Shown here: positions 51,267-59,841 of the stretch, piece after piece | Numbering within the stretch: the stretch's first letter is position 1 | Layout: each line of letters starts with the position of its first letter | Assembly: GCF_963665995.1 (NCBI RefSeq) | Contig: NZ_OY762512.1 | Span: 930,001-994,000 of the forward strand | Direction: 5' to 3' | Source: Pleurocapsa sp. FMAR1 | GTDB taxonomy: Bacteria > Cyanobacteriota > Cyanobacteriia > Cyanobacteriales > Xenococcaceae | Length of the DNA: 64,000 nt | Made by a program: the position numbers and the translations under genes | The notes under the pieces: generated by a model | What the model was told of the DNA's origin: nothing | Database searches by the model: none | The model's input: the letters and a program-made list of their open reading frames with translations, nothing else

Positions 51267-51530
51267 AACTATATTTTTATAATTTTACCTGCATTTATTT
51301 CTACTTTAATAATATCTCCGTCCTTTAATTCAAACTCATTTCGTATCTAATTTATCCTCCTAATTGCCTAATTTCTTAGATTAAAATGTGGTAAAGCGAT
51401 CGCTTTTAAAATATCGCTTTTAAAATTTAGTCAGTTCGGGTTTTTATAACCAAAAATAAATCTTAAGTAAAATTTTGCTGAATTAGATACCCTAATCTAT
51501 AAAGGTATACTGCAATTATTCACATAATCC

Positions 51531-54146
51531 ATGTCTCATTTTTATTTTGATGCTGAAGATCAACGCAAGTCTTTTGAGCTTCCAGGGGCGAAACCCCATT
51601 ACAATCCAGATCGCCCAGGACAGGTAGATCATATATTTCTTGATTTAATTCTCGATATCCCTAATCAAAGTTTCCAAGGGACTTGTACTACTACTATTAC
51701 TCCTGTACGTCCAGGTATTCAGCAACTGACGATGGATGCAGTAGATTTAACCATTGAATCCGTATTAGTTGATGGTGTTAGTCAAAATTTTGACTATGAC
51801 GGGGAACAAATTGAAATTCGTCTACAGCAAGCCACTACAACAGAAGCAGTTAAAGTTGCGATCGCCTATTCGGTGGATCATCCTCAACGAGGACTATATT
51901 TTATCGCTCCTACAGAATATTATCCTGATAAACCGACTCAGGTTTGGACACAAGGGGAGGATGAAGATTCTCGCTTTTGGTTTCCCTGCTTTGATTATCC
52001 TGGGCAATTAGCCACTTCAGAAATTCGAGTCCAAATACCAGCAGGATTTAAGGCAGTTTCTAACGGGGAATTGATTAATACTGAAAAAGCAGATGATGGC
52101 GAGATATACCATTGGTCACAGCAGCAGGTACATCCTACTTACCTAATGACTTTGGCGGTAGGAGACTTTGCCGAGATTGCTGATGAATGGAAAGGCAAAC
52201 CGATTACCTATTATGTAGAGAAAGGAAGAGAAGCAGACGGTAAGCGCAGTATGGGTAAAACACCCCGTATGGTAGAGTTTTTGTCTCAGAAATATGGCTA
52301 TGACTATCCCTATCCTAAATACGCCCAGGTGTGTGTAGACGACTTTATCTTTGGCGGGATGGAAAATACTTCTACTACCTTATTAACAGATCGTTGTTTG
52401 CTAGATGAACGAGCAGCGACTGATAACATGAGGACAGAGAGTTTAGTGCTACACGAGCTAGCTCATCAGTGGTTTGGAGATTTGGTGGTAATTAAACACT
52501 GGTCACACGCCTGGATTAAAGAAGGGATGGCTTCTTATGCAGAGGTGTTTTGGACAGAGGAAGAATATGGTAAAGATGATGCTGCTTATTATCTGTTAAA
52601 TGAAGCCCGTACCTATATCGATGAAGATAGTACTCGTTATCGCCGTCCAATTGTGACGAATGTTTACCGTGAAGCGATCGAGCTTTATGACCGCCATCTT
52701 TATGAAAAGGGTGCTTGTGTTTATCACATGATTCGGGCAATTTTAGGGGATGAACTGTTTGATAAGGCAATTCAAACCTTTGTCCAGGATAATGCCCACC
52801 AGACAGTAGAGACAGTAGATTTGCTGCGGGCGATCGATAAAGCTACTGGTTATAACCTGATGTTTTTGTTCGATCAGTATGTTTTTCGTGGTGGTCATCC
52901 TGATTTTCAGGTAGCTTATGCTTGGGATGGCGATAGCAATCTGGCTAAGTTGACCGTTACTCAAAAACAGGCGCAGAAAGATAGTGAGAGTAAGGAATTA
53001 TTCGATCTCAAGATTCCCGTTGCTTTTGGCTATGTAGCTGAAAAATCTGATGCTACAGAATTTAAAACTTTTTCGCTTCGTACCTATCAAGCTGAACAAA
53101 GCTTTTATTTTCCCTTAGAAAGTAAGCCTGATTTTATTAGCTTTGATGTGGGCAACAATTTCCTCAAAACAGTTACCTTACAGTATCCTGTTGCCCAACT
53201 TAAAAAACAGTTAAAATACGATCGCGATCCTATTTCCCGTATTTATGCTGTTGCTGCTTTAGCTAAAAAAGGTGGACTGGAAACAGTTAAAGCCTTAGCT
53301 GAATCTTTAACTGGCGATCGCTTTTGGGGAGTACGGGTAGAGGTAGCTAAAAAGCTAGGCAAAATCAAGCTCAATCAGGCTATGGATGCTTTACAGTCTG
53401 GCTTGAAAGATGAAGATGCCAGAGTACGTAGGACTATAGTTACTGCCCTGAGTAACTTTAAAAATGCTGCTAGCTATCAAGTTATTGCTGATTCTCTTAA
53501 TCAAGGTGATCCTAGCTACTATAATGAAGCTGCTGCTGCGCGTAGTTTGGGTGGTATGGTAGGGGGAAATCTCAAGGCGAAACAGCCAGAGGCTATCGCT
53601 TTACTCAAGACTATCTTAGAACAGCGTGCGGGTTGGAATGAAGTTGTGCGTGGTGGTGCGATTTCAGGCTTGAGCAGAATGAAAACTTCTGCTGATGCGG
53701 TGGATATTATCATGGAATATACTAAGCTAGGTACTCCCCAAGCTCTAAGACTTACCGCCATTCGCTGTTTGGGAGAGATATCTACTGGTCAAACTCCTGA
53801 GAAACTGGGAGAGATTTTAGAACAGTTAGAAGCGATCGCAGGGGAATCTTTTTTCTTAACTCAGGTGGCAGTCGTCGGTGCTTTAGGTCAAATGCAAACA
53901 GCCCAAGCAATTAATATTCTCAATGGGCTGGCAGAGCAAACTCCTGATGGCAGAGTGCGTCGTCGTGCAGAAGAAGCTGTAAATAAGGTGCAGAAAAACT
54001 TGGGTGCGGACAAGGCGGTGAAAGAATTACGTCAAGAGGTTGATAAATTAAAACAAACTAATCAGGATCTTGTTAGTCGTTTGGCTAAATTGGAAGCACA
54101 AAGTGATAAAGGTGTTACTGATTTAAAGTATCAAACCGAGAAGTAA
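51531..54146 (+). CDS. M1 family aminopeptidase with HEAT repeats
   Basis: An 871-residue zinc aminopeptidase: N-terminal beta domain, exopeptidase motif GGMENTSTTLLTDRC near 278, zinc motif HELAHQWFGD near 308 with the third ligand in WIKEGMASYAEVFW, and the catalytic Tyr region further on. The C-terminal ~300 residues are HEAT-like repeats (RDPISRIYAVAALAKKGGLE, DEDARVRRTIVTALSNFKNA) and a final coiled coil (VKELRQEVDKLKQTNQDLVS). Without a signal peptide it should be cytosolic and recycle peptides. Confidence 0.95.
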   Translation: MSHFYFDAEDQRKSFELPGAKPHYNPDRPGQVDHIFLDLILDIPNQSFQGTCTTTITPVRPGIQQLTMDAVDLTIESVLVDGVSQNFDYDGEQIEIRLQQATTTEAVKVAIAYSVDHPQRGLYFIAPTEYYPDKPTQVWTQGEDEDSRFWFPCFDYPGQLATSEIRVQIPAGFKAVSNGELINTEKADDGEIYHWSQQQVHPTYLMTLAVGDFAEIADEWKGKPITYYVEKGREADGKRSMGKTPRMVEFLSQKYGYDYPYPKYAQVCVDDFIFGGMENTSTTLLTDRCLLDERAATDNMRTESLVLHELAHQWFGDLVVIKHWSHAWIKEGMASYAEVFWTEEEYGKDDAAYYLLNEARTYIDEDSTRYRRPIVTNVYREAIELYDRHLYEKGACVYHMIRAILGDELFDKAIQTFVQDNAHQTVETVDLLRAIDKATGYNLMFLFDQYVFRGGHPDFQVAYAWDGDSNLAKLTVTQKQAQKDSESKELFDLKIPVAFGYVAEKSDATEFKTFSLRTYQAEQSFYFPLESKPDFISFDVGNNFLKTVTLQYPVAQLKKQLKYDRDPISRIYAVAALAKKGGLETVKALAESLTGDRFWGVRVEVAKKLGKIKLNQAMDALQSGLKDEDARVRRTIVTALSNFKNAASYQVIADSLNQGDPSYYNEAAAARSLGGMVGGNLKAKQPEAIALLKTILEQRAGWNEVVRGGAISGLSRMKTSADAVDIIMEYTKLGTPQALRLTAIRCLGEISTGQTPEKLGEILEQLEAIAGESFFLTQVAVVGALGQMQTAQAINILNGLAEQTPDGRVRRRAEEAVNKVQKNLGADKAVKELRQEVDKLKQTNQDLVSRLAKLEAQSDKGVTDLKYQTEK

Positions 54147-54162
54147 TCTGTTCGTAGCTATC

Positions 54163-54190
54163 AGCTCTTAGCTCTTAGCTCTTAGCTTTT
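54163..54190. repeat. AGCTCTT heptamer repeats
   Basis: Tandem AGCTCTT units (three, with diverged AGCTATC and AGCTTTT flanks) lie just after the aminopeptidase stop. They are of the STRR type. Confidence 0.6.
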
Positions 54191-54285
54191 TAGTTGATTT
54201 GCTGGATCGTGAAAATTATATAATCATACCTCGATCCAGCAACGCCGTGATAAATAACTATTAGCGTCTAAATTCTGCTAAATAA

Positions 54286-54315
54286 CCGAAAAAACCCTGT
54301 TAAAAAACAGGGTTT
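54286..54315 (-). terminator. Rho-independent terminator of hli
   Basis: On the minus strand AAACCCTGTT-TTTT-AACAGGGTTT is followed by a six-T run, 32 bp beyond the hli stop. This is a canonical intrinsic terminator. Confidence 0.85.
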
Positions 54316-54346
54316 GAACTTAAAATATTGAATATTTAGAAACTAT

Positions 54347-54556
54347 TTACACAATGCCAAGCCAGTGGAAGAACCCTTGTCCAGTAGTTAATTCCACCGC
54401 TAATGCTCCCAAAAATCCAATCATAGCTAATCTACCATTCCAAATTTCAGCACTAGGATTAGAACCGAATTGAAACTTGGTAGCGAATTCGCCATACTTG
54501 CGGCTGGATTGAACATCATAATGTTCTGTTGGTGTTTTATTTTCCATATTTGCCAT
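54347..54556 (-). CDS. hli: High-light-inducible protein (Hli/SCP)
   Basis: A 69-residue protein with one chlorophyll-binding helix: FGSNPSAEIWNGRLAMIGFL and GALAVELTTGQGFFHWLGI. The ExxNxR chlorophyll motif reads EIWNGR. Hlips bind chlorophyll and carotenoid in thylakoids and protect or help assemble photosystem II under high light. Monocistronic, with its own terminator. Confidence 0.95.
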   Translation of the reverse strand: MANMENKTPTEHYDVQSSRKYGEFATKFQFGSNPSAEIWNGRLAMIGFLGALAVELTTGQGFFHWLGIV

Positions 54557-54979
54557 GATTTTTAATTCCTTTGTTGAGTTTTGTAACTAGTTATTATTAA
54601 GATAAATAAAAAATTTTTGTTTGTTCTCTATCTTTGGTTAGAGATAAAAATAAAAAGTTAAAGATCGAAACAAAGATATATGAGTTTGGTGACTTTAGCA
54701 ATAATTGGTTAACAACTATTAATGGATAGTTATTTCTGTTGATTGCCAAAGCGATCGCTTTTTAAACCCCGTCCATATTCAAAACTCGTTACTCGTTACT
54801 TAAAACAGTTAACTGAAAAACTACAGGTTTCAACAAGTGCGTGGAATAGCGCAACAGCCTTGCAGGAGGGAAACCCTCCGCAGACGAAGGACTTGTCCGC
54901 ACGTACTGTTGCAAGACAGCTTGTGAAACCCAAGCATTTCCGCACTTCAAACTAGATGAGGTTTATTATCTATCTTCCC
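54557..54979. other. hli promoter region and hairpin repeat
   Basis: No supported gene in 423 bp. The part next to hli is AT-rich and must carry its promoter. At about 54863-54885 lies GCAGGAGGGAAACCCTCCGC, a hairpin of the common cyanobacterial GGAGGG-AAA-CCCTCC type, within a G+C-rich repeat segment. A plus-strand frame across it is repeat sequence. Confidence 0.55.
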
Positions 54980-55798
54980 TCAAACAAAAACGCGGTGTTG
55001 CAAGGAAGGCATTTGTTGGCGTACTTGCTGTAAACGATCAGGATTTATTTCGGCTATAGCTACTCCTGGGGCATTGCCTGCATCAGCTAGGATTACTCCC
55101 CAAGGGTCGATAATCATGGCATGACCATGAGTGTAGCGACGTTCGTAATGGTTGCCTGTTTGGGCAGGAGCGATAACATAACAGGTGTTTTCAATCGCTC
55201 TTGCCTGTAATAATACTTGCCAGTGATCTTTACCTGTAAAAGCGGTAAAGGCAGCCGGAATAAATAGTACATCTGCTCCCAAATGAGATAGATAACGGTA
55301 AAATTCTGGAAAGCGAACATCATAACAGATAGATAAACCCAATTTACCTAATTTTTCAGAGTCATAGATAGGAGGAATTCTCTCGCCAGCCATGACGGTG
55401 CTAGATTCTTGATAGGTATTGCCATCAGGGACGTTGACATCAAACAAATGAACTTTTTGATAGTGAACAGCCTGTTGACCATCGGGGGTAACTAAAACCG
55501 CTGTATTATAGGCTTTCTCTGGGTTATCTGCTACAGGAACAGGAAAGCCACCACCTAAAATTGTGATTTGAAACCTCTGCGCCATTTTTTTGAGAAACTG
55601 CTCGGATTTGTCCGCAATTTCCCTTGCTTGAGCAATTTTGTCTACTTCTTGACCTAAAAAAGCAAAATTTTCTGGCAGACTAACTAATTCTGCGCCTTTG
55701 TGAACTGCTAGCTCGATTAATTCTTCTGCCTCGACCAAGTTTTTTCCTAGGTCAGGTTTACTGGTCATTTGAACAGCGGCGGCAAGATATGACTTCAT
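54980..55798 (-). CDS. Carbon-nitrogen hydrolase (Nit family)
   Basis: A 272-residue nitrilase-superfamily protein with the Glu-Lys-Cys triad: Glu in LPENFAFLG, Lys in HYQKVHLFDVNVPDG, Cys in LGLSICYDVRFPEFYRYLS. It also has GGGFPVPV and GHAMIIDPWGVILADAG. It is closest by pattern to Nit1/Nit2-type amidases; in Nit1 the role is hydrolysis of deaminated glutathione. The C-terminus ends QMPSLQHRV. A full-length enzyme; the substrate is inferred only. Confidence 0.9.
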   Translation of the reverse strand: MKSYLAAAVQMTSKPDLGKNLVEAEELIELAVHKGAELVSLPENFAFLGQEVDKIAQAREIADKSEQFLKKMAQRFQITILGGGFPVPVADNPEKAYNTAVLVTPDGQQAVHYQKVHLFDVNVPDGNTYQESSTVMAGERIPPIYDSEKLGKLGLSICYDVRFPEFYRYLSHLGADVLFIPAAFTAFTGKDHWQVLLQARAIENTCYVIAPAQTGNHYERRYTHGHAMIIDPWGVILADAGNAPGVAIAEINPDRLQQVRQQMPSLQHRVFV

Positions 55799-55875
55799 GG
55801 AGAAACTTAATTTTTAGATAGTTAATTCTGGGATATGGCTCAAAGATTAAATTTAGGAACCGTATTTAACCCTAT

Positions 55876-56292
55876 TTATAAAGCAAATTCAGTAAATCCT
55901 TCTGGAAGCAATTCTTTAATAGTTAAATTTTGCCAACCCTGGCTTCCTAGGAAAATAATCTGAGTCTGTTTTCCAAACTCCCAGATTACTTGGCGACAAG
56001 CTCCACAAGGAGAGCAGGGTACATTTTGACTATTAGTTACGGCGATCGCTTTTATCTCGATTGTATAGCCTCCTTCGGCGATCATGGCATTAGCGATCGC
56101 ATTTCTTTCGGCACACACGCCCAATCCATAGGAAACGTTTTCTATATTGCAACCAGCATATATTTTGCCCGTAGTTGTTAGGAGTGCTGCCCCAACTCGA
56201 AACTGCGAATAAGGCGCATAGGCTTTAGTTAGTGCTTGAGTCGCCACTTCGAGCAACTGTTGTTCTGATTCACTTAAAGAAGATTTGTTCAT
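55876..56292 (-). CDS. cdd: Cytidine deaminase
   Basis: A 138-residue homotetrameric-type enzyme: AYAPYSQFRVGAALLTTTGK, GCNIENVSYGLGVCAERNAI (catalytic Glu in CAERNA) and CSPCGACRQVIWEFG (zinc Cys pair). It deaminates cytidine and deoxycytidine in pyrimidine salvage. Full length. It lies 12 bp downstream of the DAHP synthase gene. Confidence 0.95.
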   Translation of the reverse strand: MNKSSLSESEQQLLEVATQALTKAYAPYSQFRVGAALLTTTGKIYAGCNIENVSYGLGVCAERNAIANAMIAEGGYTIEIKAIAVTNSQNVPCSPCGACRQVIWEFGKQTQIIFLGSQGWQNLTIKELLPEGFTEFAL

Positions 56293-56303
56293 TAAGTAAT
56301 TTT

Positions 56304-57395
56304 TTATTTCCCTACAGCAGAAGCAAGGTTTTGTTTAACATCTGGTCTACCATCAGCAACCGCAGCAGCCAGAGAATGAAGCATGGTTTGGGTTGTTTCC
56401 CAGTTGACGCAGGCATCAGTAATGCTCTGACCATGAACTAGAGATGAGCGATCTTTAGATATGGACTGACTACCTTCTACTAGATGGCTTTCAATCATGA
56501 CCCCCACAACTTGAAGTGAGCTAGTTTTAATTTGTTGAACAATATTATCCAAAACCGTAACCTGTTTGGTAAAATCTTTGCTGCTGTTGCCATGACTACA
56601 GTCAATCATCAAACGCGAATTCATTGCTTTCTGTTTTAAAGCATTACAGGCTGCCTCAATATCGCTGGCTTCATAGTTGGGTTTTTTGGCACCACCTCTT
56701 AAGACTAGGTGTCCATCGGGGTTACCTGTGGTTTTGACTATACTAGCTAGACCATCTTGGTTGATGCCTAAAAAATGGTGAGATATTCTGGCAGTGAGCA
56801 TGGCGTTAATGGCAGCGGTAAAGCTGCCGTCTGTACCGTTTTTATAGCCGACGGGCATTGATAAGCCAGAAGCCATTTGACGATGAATTTGACTTTCGGT
56901 AGTTCTCGCACCAATAGCCGTCCAGCAAATTAAGTCAGCAATATACTGAGGCGTAATCGGATCTAATAGCTCTGTAGCAGCAGGTAAACCTATATCTGCT
57001 AAATCGATTAATAGTTTTCTGGCGGCTCGTAAACCTGTATTAATATCGTAGCTGTTATTTAAATCAGGGTCGTTAATTAATCCTTTCCAGCCTACGGTAG
57101 TGCGAGGTTTTTCAAAATAAACTCGCATTACAATTTCTAGCCGATCTTGGAGTTGCGATCGCAATTTGACCAACTTCTCGCCATATTCTTTGGCTGCTGC
57201 AACATCATGAATAGAACAAGGGCCGACTACAACTAAAATTCTTTGGTCTTTGCCTTCCAATATATTACGAATACTGTTTCGGGTTTGGGTTACTAGCTTG
57301 GCAGCTTTTGGTTGTAAAGGTAATTCGCTTTTAACGAAAGCTGGGCTTAACAAAGGTCTGGTTTCAATAACGTGTAGATCGCTGGTAATATTCAT
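56304..57395 (-). CDS. DAHP synthase (3-deoxy-7-phosphoheptulonate synthase)
   Basis: A 363-residue class I (AroF/G/H-type) enzyme: VVGPCSIHDVAAAKEYGEKL, MRVYFEKPRTTVGWKGLIND, LLDPITPQYIADLICWTAIG, ARTTESQIHRQMASGLSMPV, GFKNGTDG-like YKNGTDGSFTAAINAM and DCSHGNSSKD. It joins phosphoenolpyruvate and erythrose-4-phosphate as the first shikimate step. Which feedback type (Phe, Tyr, Trp) applies cannot be told. Confidence 0.95.
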   Translation of the reverse strand: MNITSDLHVIETRPLLSPAFVKSELPLQPKAAKLVTQTRNSIRNILEGKDQRILVVVGPCSIHDVAAAKEYGEKLVKLRSQLQDRLEIVMRVYFEKPRTTVGWKGLINDPDLNNSYDINTGLRAARKLLIDLADIGLPAATELLDPITPQYIADLICWTAIGARTTESQIHRQMASGLSMPVGYKNGTDGSFTAAINAMLTARISHHFLGINQDGLASIVKTTGNPDGHLVLRGGAKKPNYEASDIEAACNALKQKAMNSRLMIDCSHGNSSKDFTKQVTVLDNIVQQIKTSSLQVVGVMIESHLVEGSQSISKDRSSLVHGQSITDACVNWETTQTMLHSLAAAVADGRPDVKQNLASAVGK

Positions 57396-57634
57396 ATTTT
57401 TAAGATTACTGGTTTTTTTAGAACTTCTTGAGGGAATAAACTGATAATTGATTAAATGGTTATCAGTTGGGAGCGATTGGCGAATTGCCCCTAACTATTT
57501 TGACATCTTTCTAGTTTCTGATGATTTCGGCTATAGTTTACAGTTTTTTTGGACTAAGTCTTGCTGCAAATCAAGAAACAACAGTTATCCTGTTAAAGAT
57601 ATAAATTAATCATATTTACCTTAAGTTGACTTTC

Positions 57635-58627
57635 ATGGGCATTCATATTGTTACTGGTGTTGCAGGATTTATTGGTTCTCACTTAGCCGAAGCTTTATTG
57701 CAAAAAGGTTCAGAAGTGATTGGCATCGATCAGTTTAATGATTACTATGATTGCCAGCTAAAACAGGACAATATAGTTAATCTTAGACAAAATTCTCGTT
57801 TTAAGCTAATTAGAGCTAATATTCAAGAGTTAGATTGGCAGCAGCTTTTAAAGCAAGTAGACGTAGTTTACCATCAGGCAGCCCAAGCAGGAGTTAGAGC
57901 TAGTTGGGGAGAGGGATTTGGGCAATATACAGCCAGAAACATTAACGCCACTCAGGTAATTTTAGAAGCAGCTAAACAAGCAAAATCATTAAAGAGATTT
58001 GTTTATGCTTCTAGCTCGTCAATTTATGGCGATGCAGCAACTATGCCTACTCCTGAGACTCTCTGTCCTCAACCAGTATCTCCCTATGGCATTACCAAGC
58101 TAGCAGGAGAACGTCTATGTTGGCTCTATCAAAAGAACTTTGGTGTCCCTGTTACTTCTTTGCGTTACTTTACTGTATACGGACCTCGGCAGCGTCCTGA
58201 TATGGCTTTTCACAAGTTTTTTAAAGCAGCAATCAACGATCGGACTATTTCTATTTATGGTGATGGACAACAAACCAGAGACTATACCTATGTAAGTGAT
58301 ATTGTGGCAGCTAATCTGGCTGCGGGAGAAATGCCAGAAGCTATAGGGGAAGTGTTTAATATTGGTGGCGGTAGCCGAGTGACTTTGATTGAGCTACTAA
58401 CTATGATGGAACAAGTTATAGGACAGCCAATTCGTAAAAAATATATTGAGCAAGCAGCAGGGGATGCCCGCCATACCAGTGCTGACATTACCAAAGCTAA
58501 AGAAATATTGGTTTACCAGCCTCAAGTTTCGTTGATGGCAGGTTTAACCCAAGAATGGCAATGGATTCAATCTCTGTACCAACCTTCAGATCTCAAATCA
58601 GAAAGACTTGCGTCTACAAATAATTAA
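57635..58627 (+). CDS. NAD-dependent sugar epimerase (UDP-glucuronate epimerase-like)
   Basis: About 330 residues from the ATG at 57635 (MGIHIVTGVAGFIGSHLAEA), which places the nucleotide motif GxxGxxG at the start; a TTG nine bases upstream is disfavoured. Extended SDR marks: HQAAQAGVRASWGEGFGQYT, SSSSIYGDA, the catalytic SPYGITKLAGERL (YxxxK), LRYFTVYGPRQRPDMAFHKF and GDGQQTRDYTYVSDIV. It resembles UDP-glucuronate 4-epimerases and related enzymes that feed surface polysaccharides. Confidence 0.92.
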   Translation: MGIHIVTGVAGFIGSHLAEALLQKGSEVIGIDQFNDYYDCQLKQDNIVNLRQNSRFKLIRANIQELDWQQLLKQVDVVYHQAAQAGVRASWGEGFGQYTARNINATQVILEAAKQAKSLKRFVYASSSSIYGDAATMPTPETLCPQPVSPYGITKLAGERLCWLYQKNFGVPVTSLRYFTVYGPRQRPDMAFHKFFKAAINDRTISIYGDGQQTRDYTYVSDIVAANLAAGEMPEAIGEVFNIGGGSRVTLIELLTMMEQVIGQPIRKKYIEQAAGDARHTSADITKAKEILVYQPQVSLMAGLTQEWQWIQSLYQPSDLKSERLASTNN

Positions 58628-58765
58628 ATCACCAACGCCATCTTTAATTAGACTTCGCAGACAGTGCTGCTGTAGTAGAGAATGTATTGACTATTTGTAC
58701 TCCTAATGGAGACTTAGTGTTTGAAGCTAATAGCTAGGGCGAAGCTCTTTATATCTCTACTCTAG

Positions 58766-59653
58766 TTAGAGATTGCGAAAGTGGGAGTTGATAGCTCCAG
58801 TTGTTGTAAACCATGTCTCGGCACCCGCCCGATCTTTTATGTAACGTAGAGCGCGTTCTAAATGAGCGAACCGATGTGCTTGTCCCATCAGATAAGGATG
58901 CAGCGCAATTCCCATAACGACTGGGCGAGTGGCGCATTCTCGCTGATGCAAATCGAATGCAGACACAATCATCTCGGCAAATTCGGAGGCTTCGCGATGG
59001 CGACCCATAATATGTGGTACGTCGTTTAATTCCTGCGGATAAGGAACTGAGAGAATACGCCCTGTTCCTTTCTTTGCTTCCGTGTCGAACCAAACTGGCT
59101 GCTCGTCGTGCGCCCAATCCAAAAGGTACTCATAACCAGCTTCGTCTAAAATATCTGGGGTATGAACGGACTCGGAAATAAGTGGTGCAAGGTAGCCCTT
59201 CGGTGCTGTACCAGTCGCCTCGGTCAAAAGCTCTTTCACTTTCTCAATCATTGCCTGCTCGTCCGAACGGCTGAGTTGCCCTGGCTGAGTCGAGTTTGTG
59301 AGACCGTGAGCCACAATCTCATCCCCCCGTAATCGAAAAGCCCGAACAATTTGGGGAGCGCGATCGCAGAGCGCAGCGTTCAGCAATGCTACTACAGGTA
59401 GTTCGAGTTCATCGAATAGATCGAGCATACGCCAGATGCCAACCCTGTTACCGTAGTCGCGCCAAGCATAGTTCAGCACATCTGGAGTTGGGTTAGGGGA
59501 GGCGAGCGTCGCACCACACTCCTCGTTGAAAGCAAACCATTCAACGTTAACGCCAATATAGACTGCAAGCCGCTTACCATCTTGCCAAGAAAAGTCTGGG
59601 CGATCGACGATTGGCGAGAAATTGTAGCGATTATGGTGGACTATCTCTAGCAT
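58766..59653 (-). CDS. Polysaccharide deacetylase-family protein (PuuE-like)
   Basis: A 295-residue NodB-fold protein of the PuuE/allantoinase-like branch: WQDGKRLAVYIGVNVEWFAF, DYGNRVGIWRMLDLFDELEL, GDEIVAHGLTNSTQPGQLSR, SEVHTPDIL-like SESVHTPDILDEAGYEYLLD, and VVMGIALHPYLMGQAHRFAH. Its DNA is visibly richer in G+C than its neighbours and almost lacks the A/T-ending codons usual here, suggesting transfer from another lineage. It may act on N-acyl or ureide compounds; the substrate is unknown. Confidence 0.85.
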   Translation of the reverse strand: MLEIVHHNRYNFSPIVDRPDFSWQDGKRLAVYIGVNVEWFAFNEECGATLASPNPTPDVLNYAWRDYGNRVGIWRMLDLFDELELPVVALLNAALCDRAPQIVRAFRLRGDEIVAHGLTNSTQPGQLSRSDEQAMIEKVKELLTEATGTAPKGYLAPLISESVHTPDILDEAGYEYLLDWAHDEQPVWFDTEAKKGTGRILSVPYPQELNDVPHIMGRHREASEFAEMIVSAFDLHQRECATRPVVMGIALHPYLMGQAHRFAHLERALRYIKDRAGAETWFTTTGAINSHFRNL

Positions 59654-59841
59654 ATTAGTCTCGGATCGTTTTATAAATAAATTAGTACATTCAAATTAGC
59701 ACTTTTCAAACCTCTAATTTGTGGCCTATGGCGATCGCTTTAGATGTATAATTAGAGCCTATGGCGATCGCTATATTAAACCTATAATCGAGTGAATTCG
59801 TTTGATTATTGTTTGAGTAAGTTAACTGCGGAATCTCAGTT

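Noticed and set aside
54743-54955. 70-codon frame near hli
   Set aside because: It is composed largely of the GGAGGG-AAA-CCCTCC repeat region.
58650-58736. Possible C-terminal gene fragment reading TICTPNGDLVFEANS
   Set aside because: It is an open frame with protein-like sequence, but too short to assign; it may be a remnant at the edge of the foreign segment.
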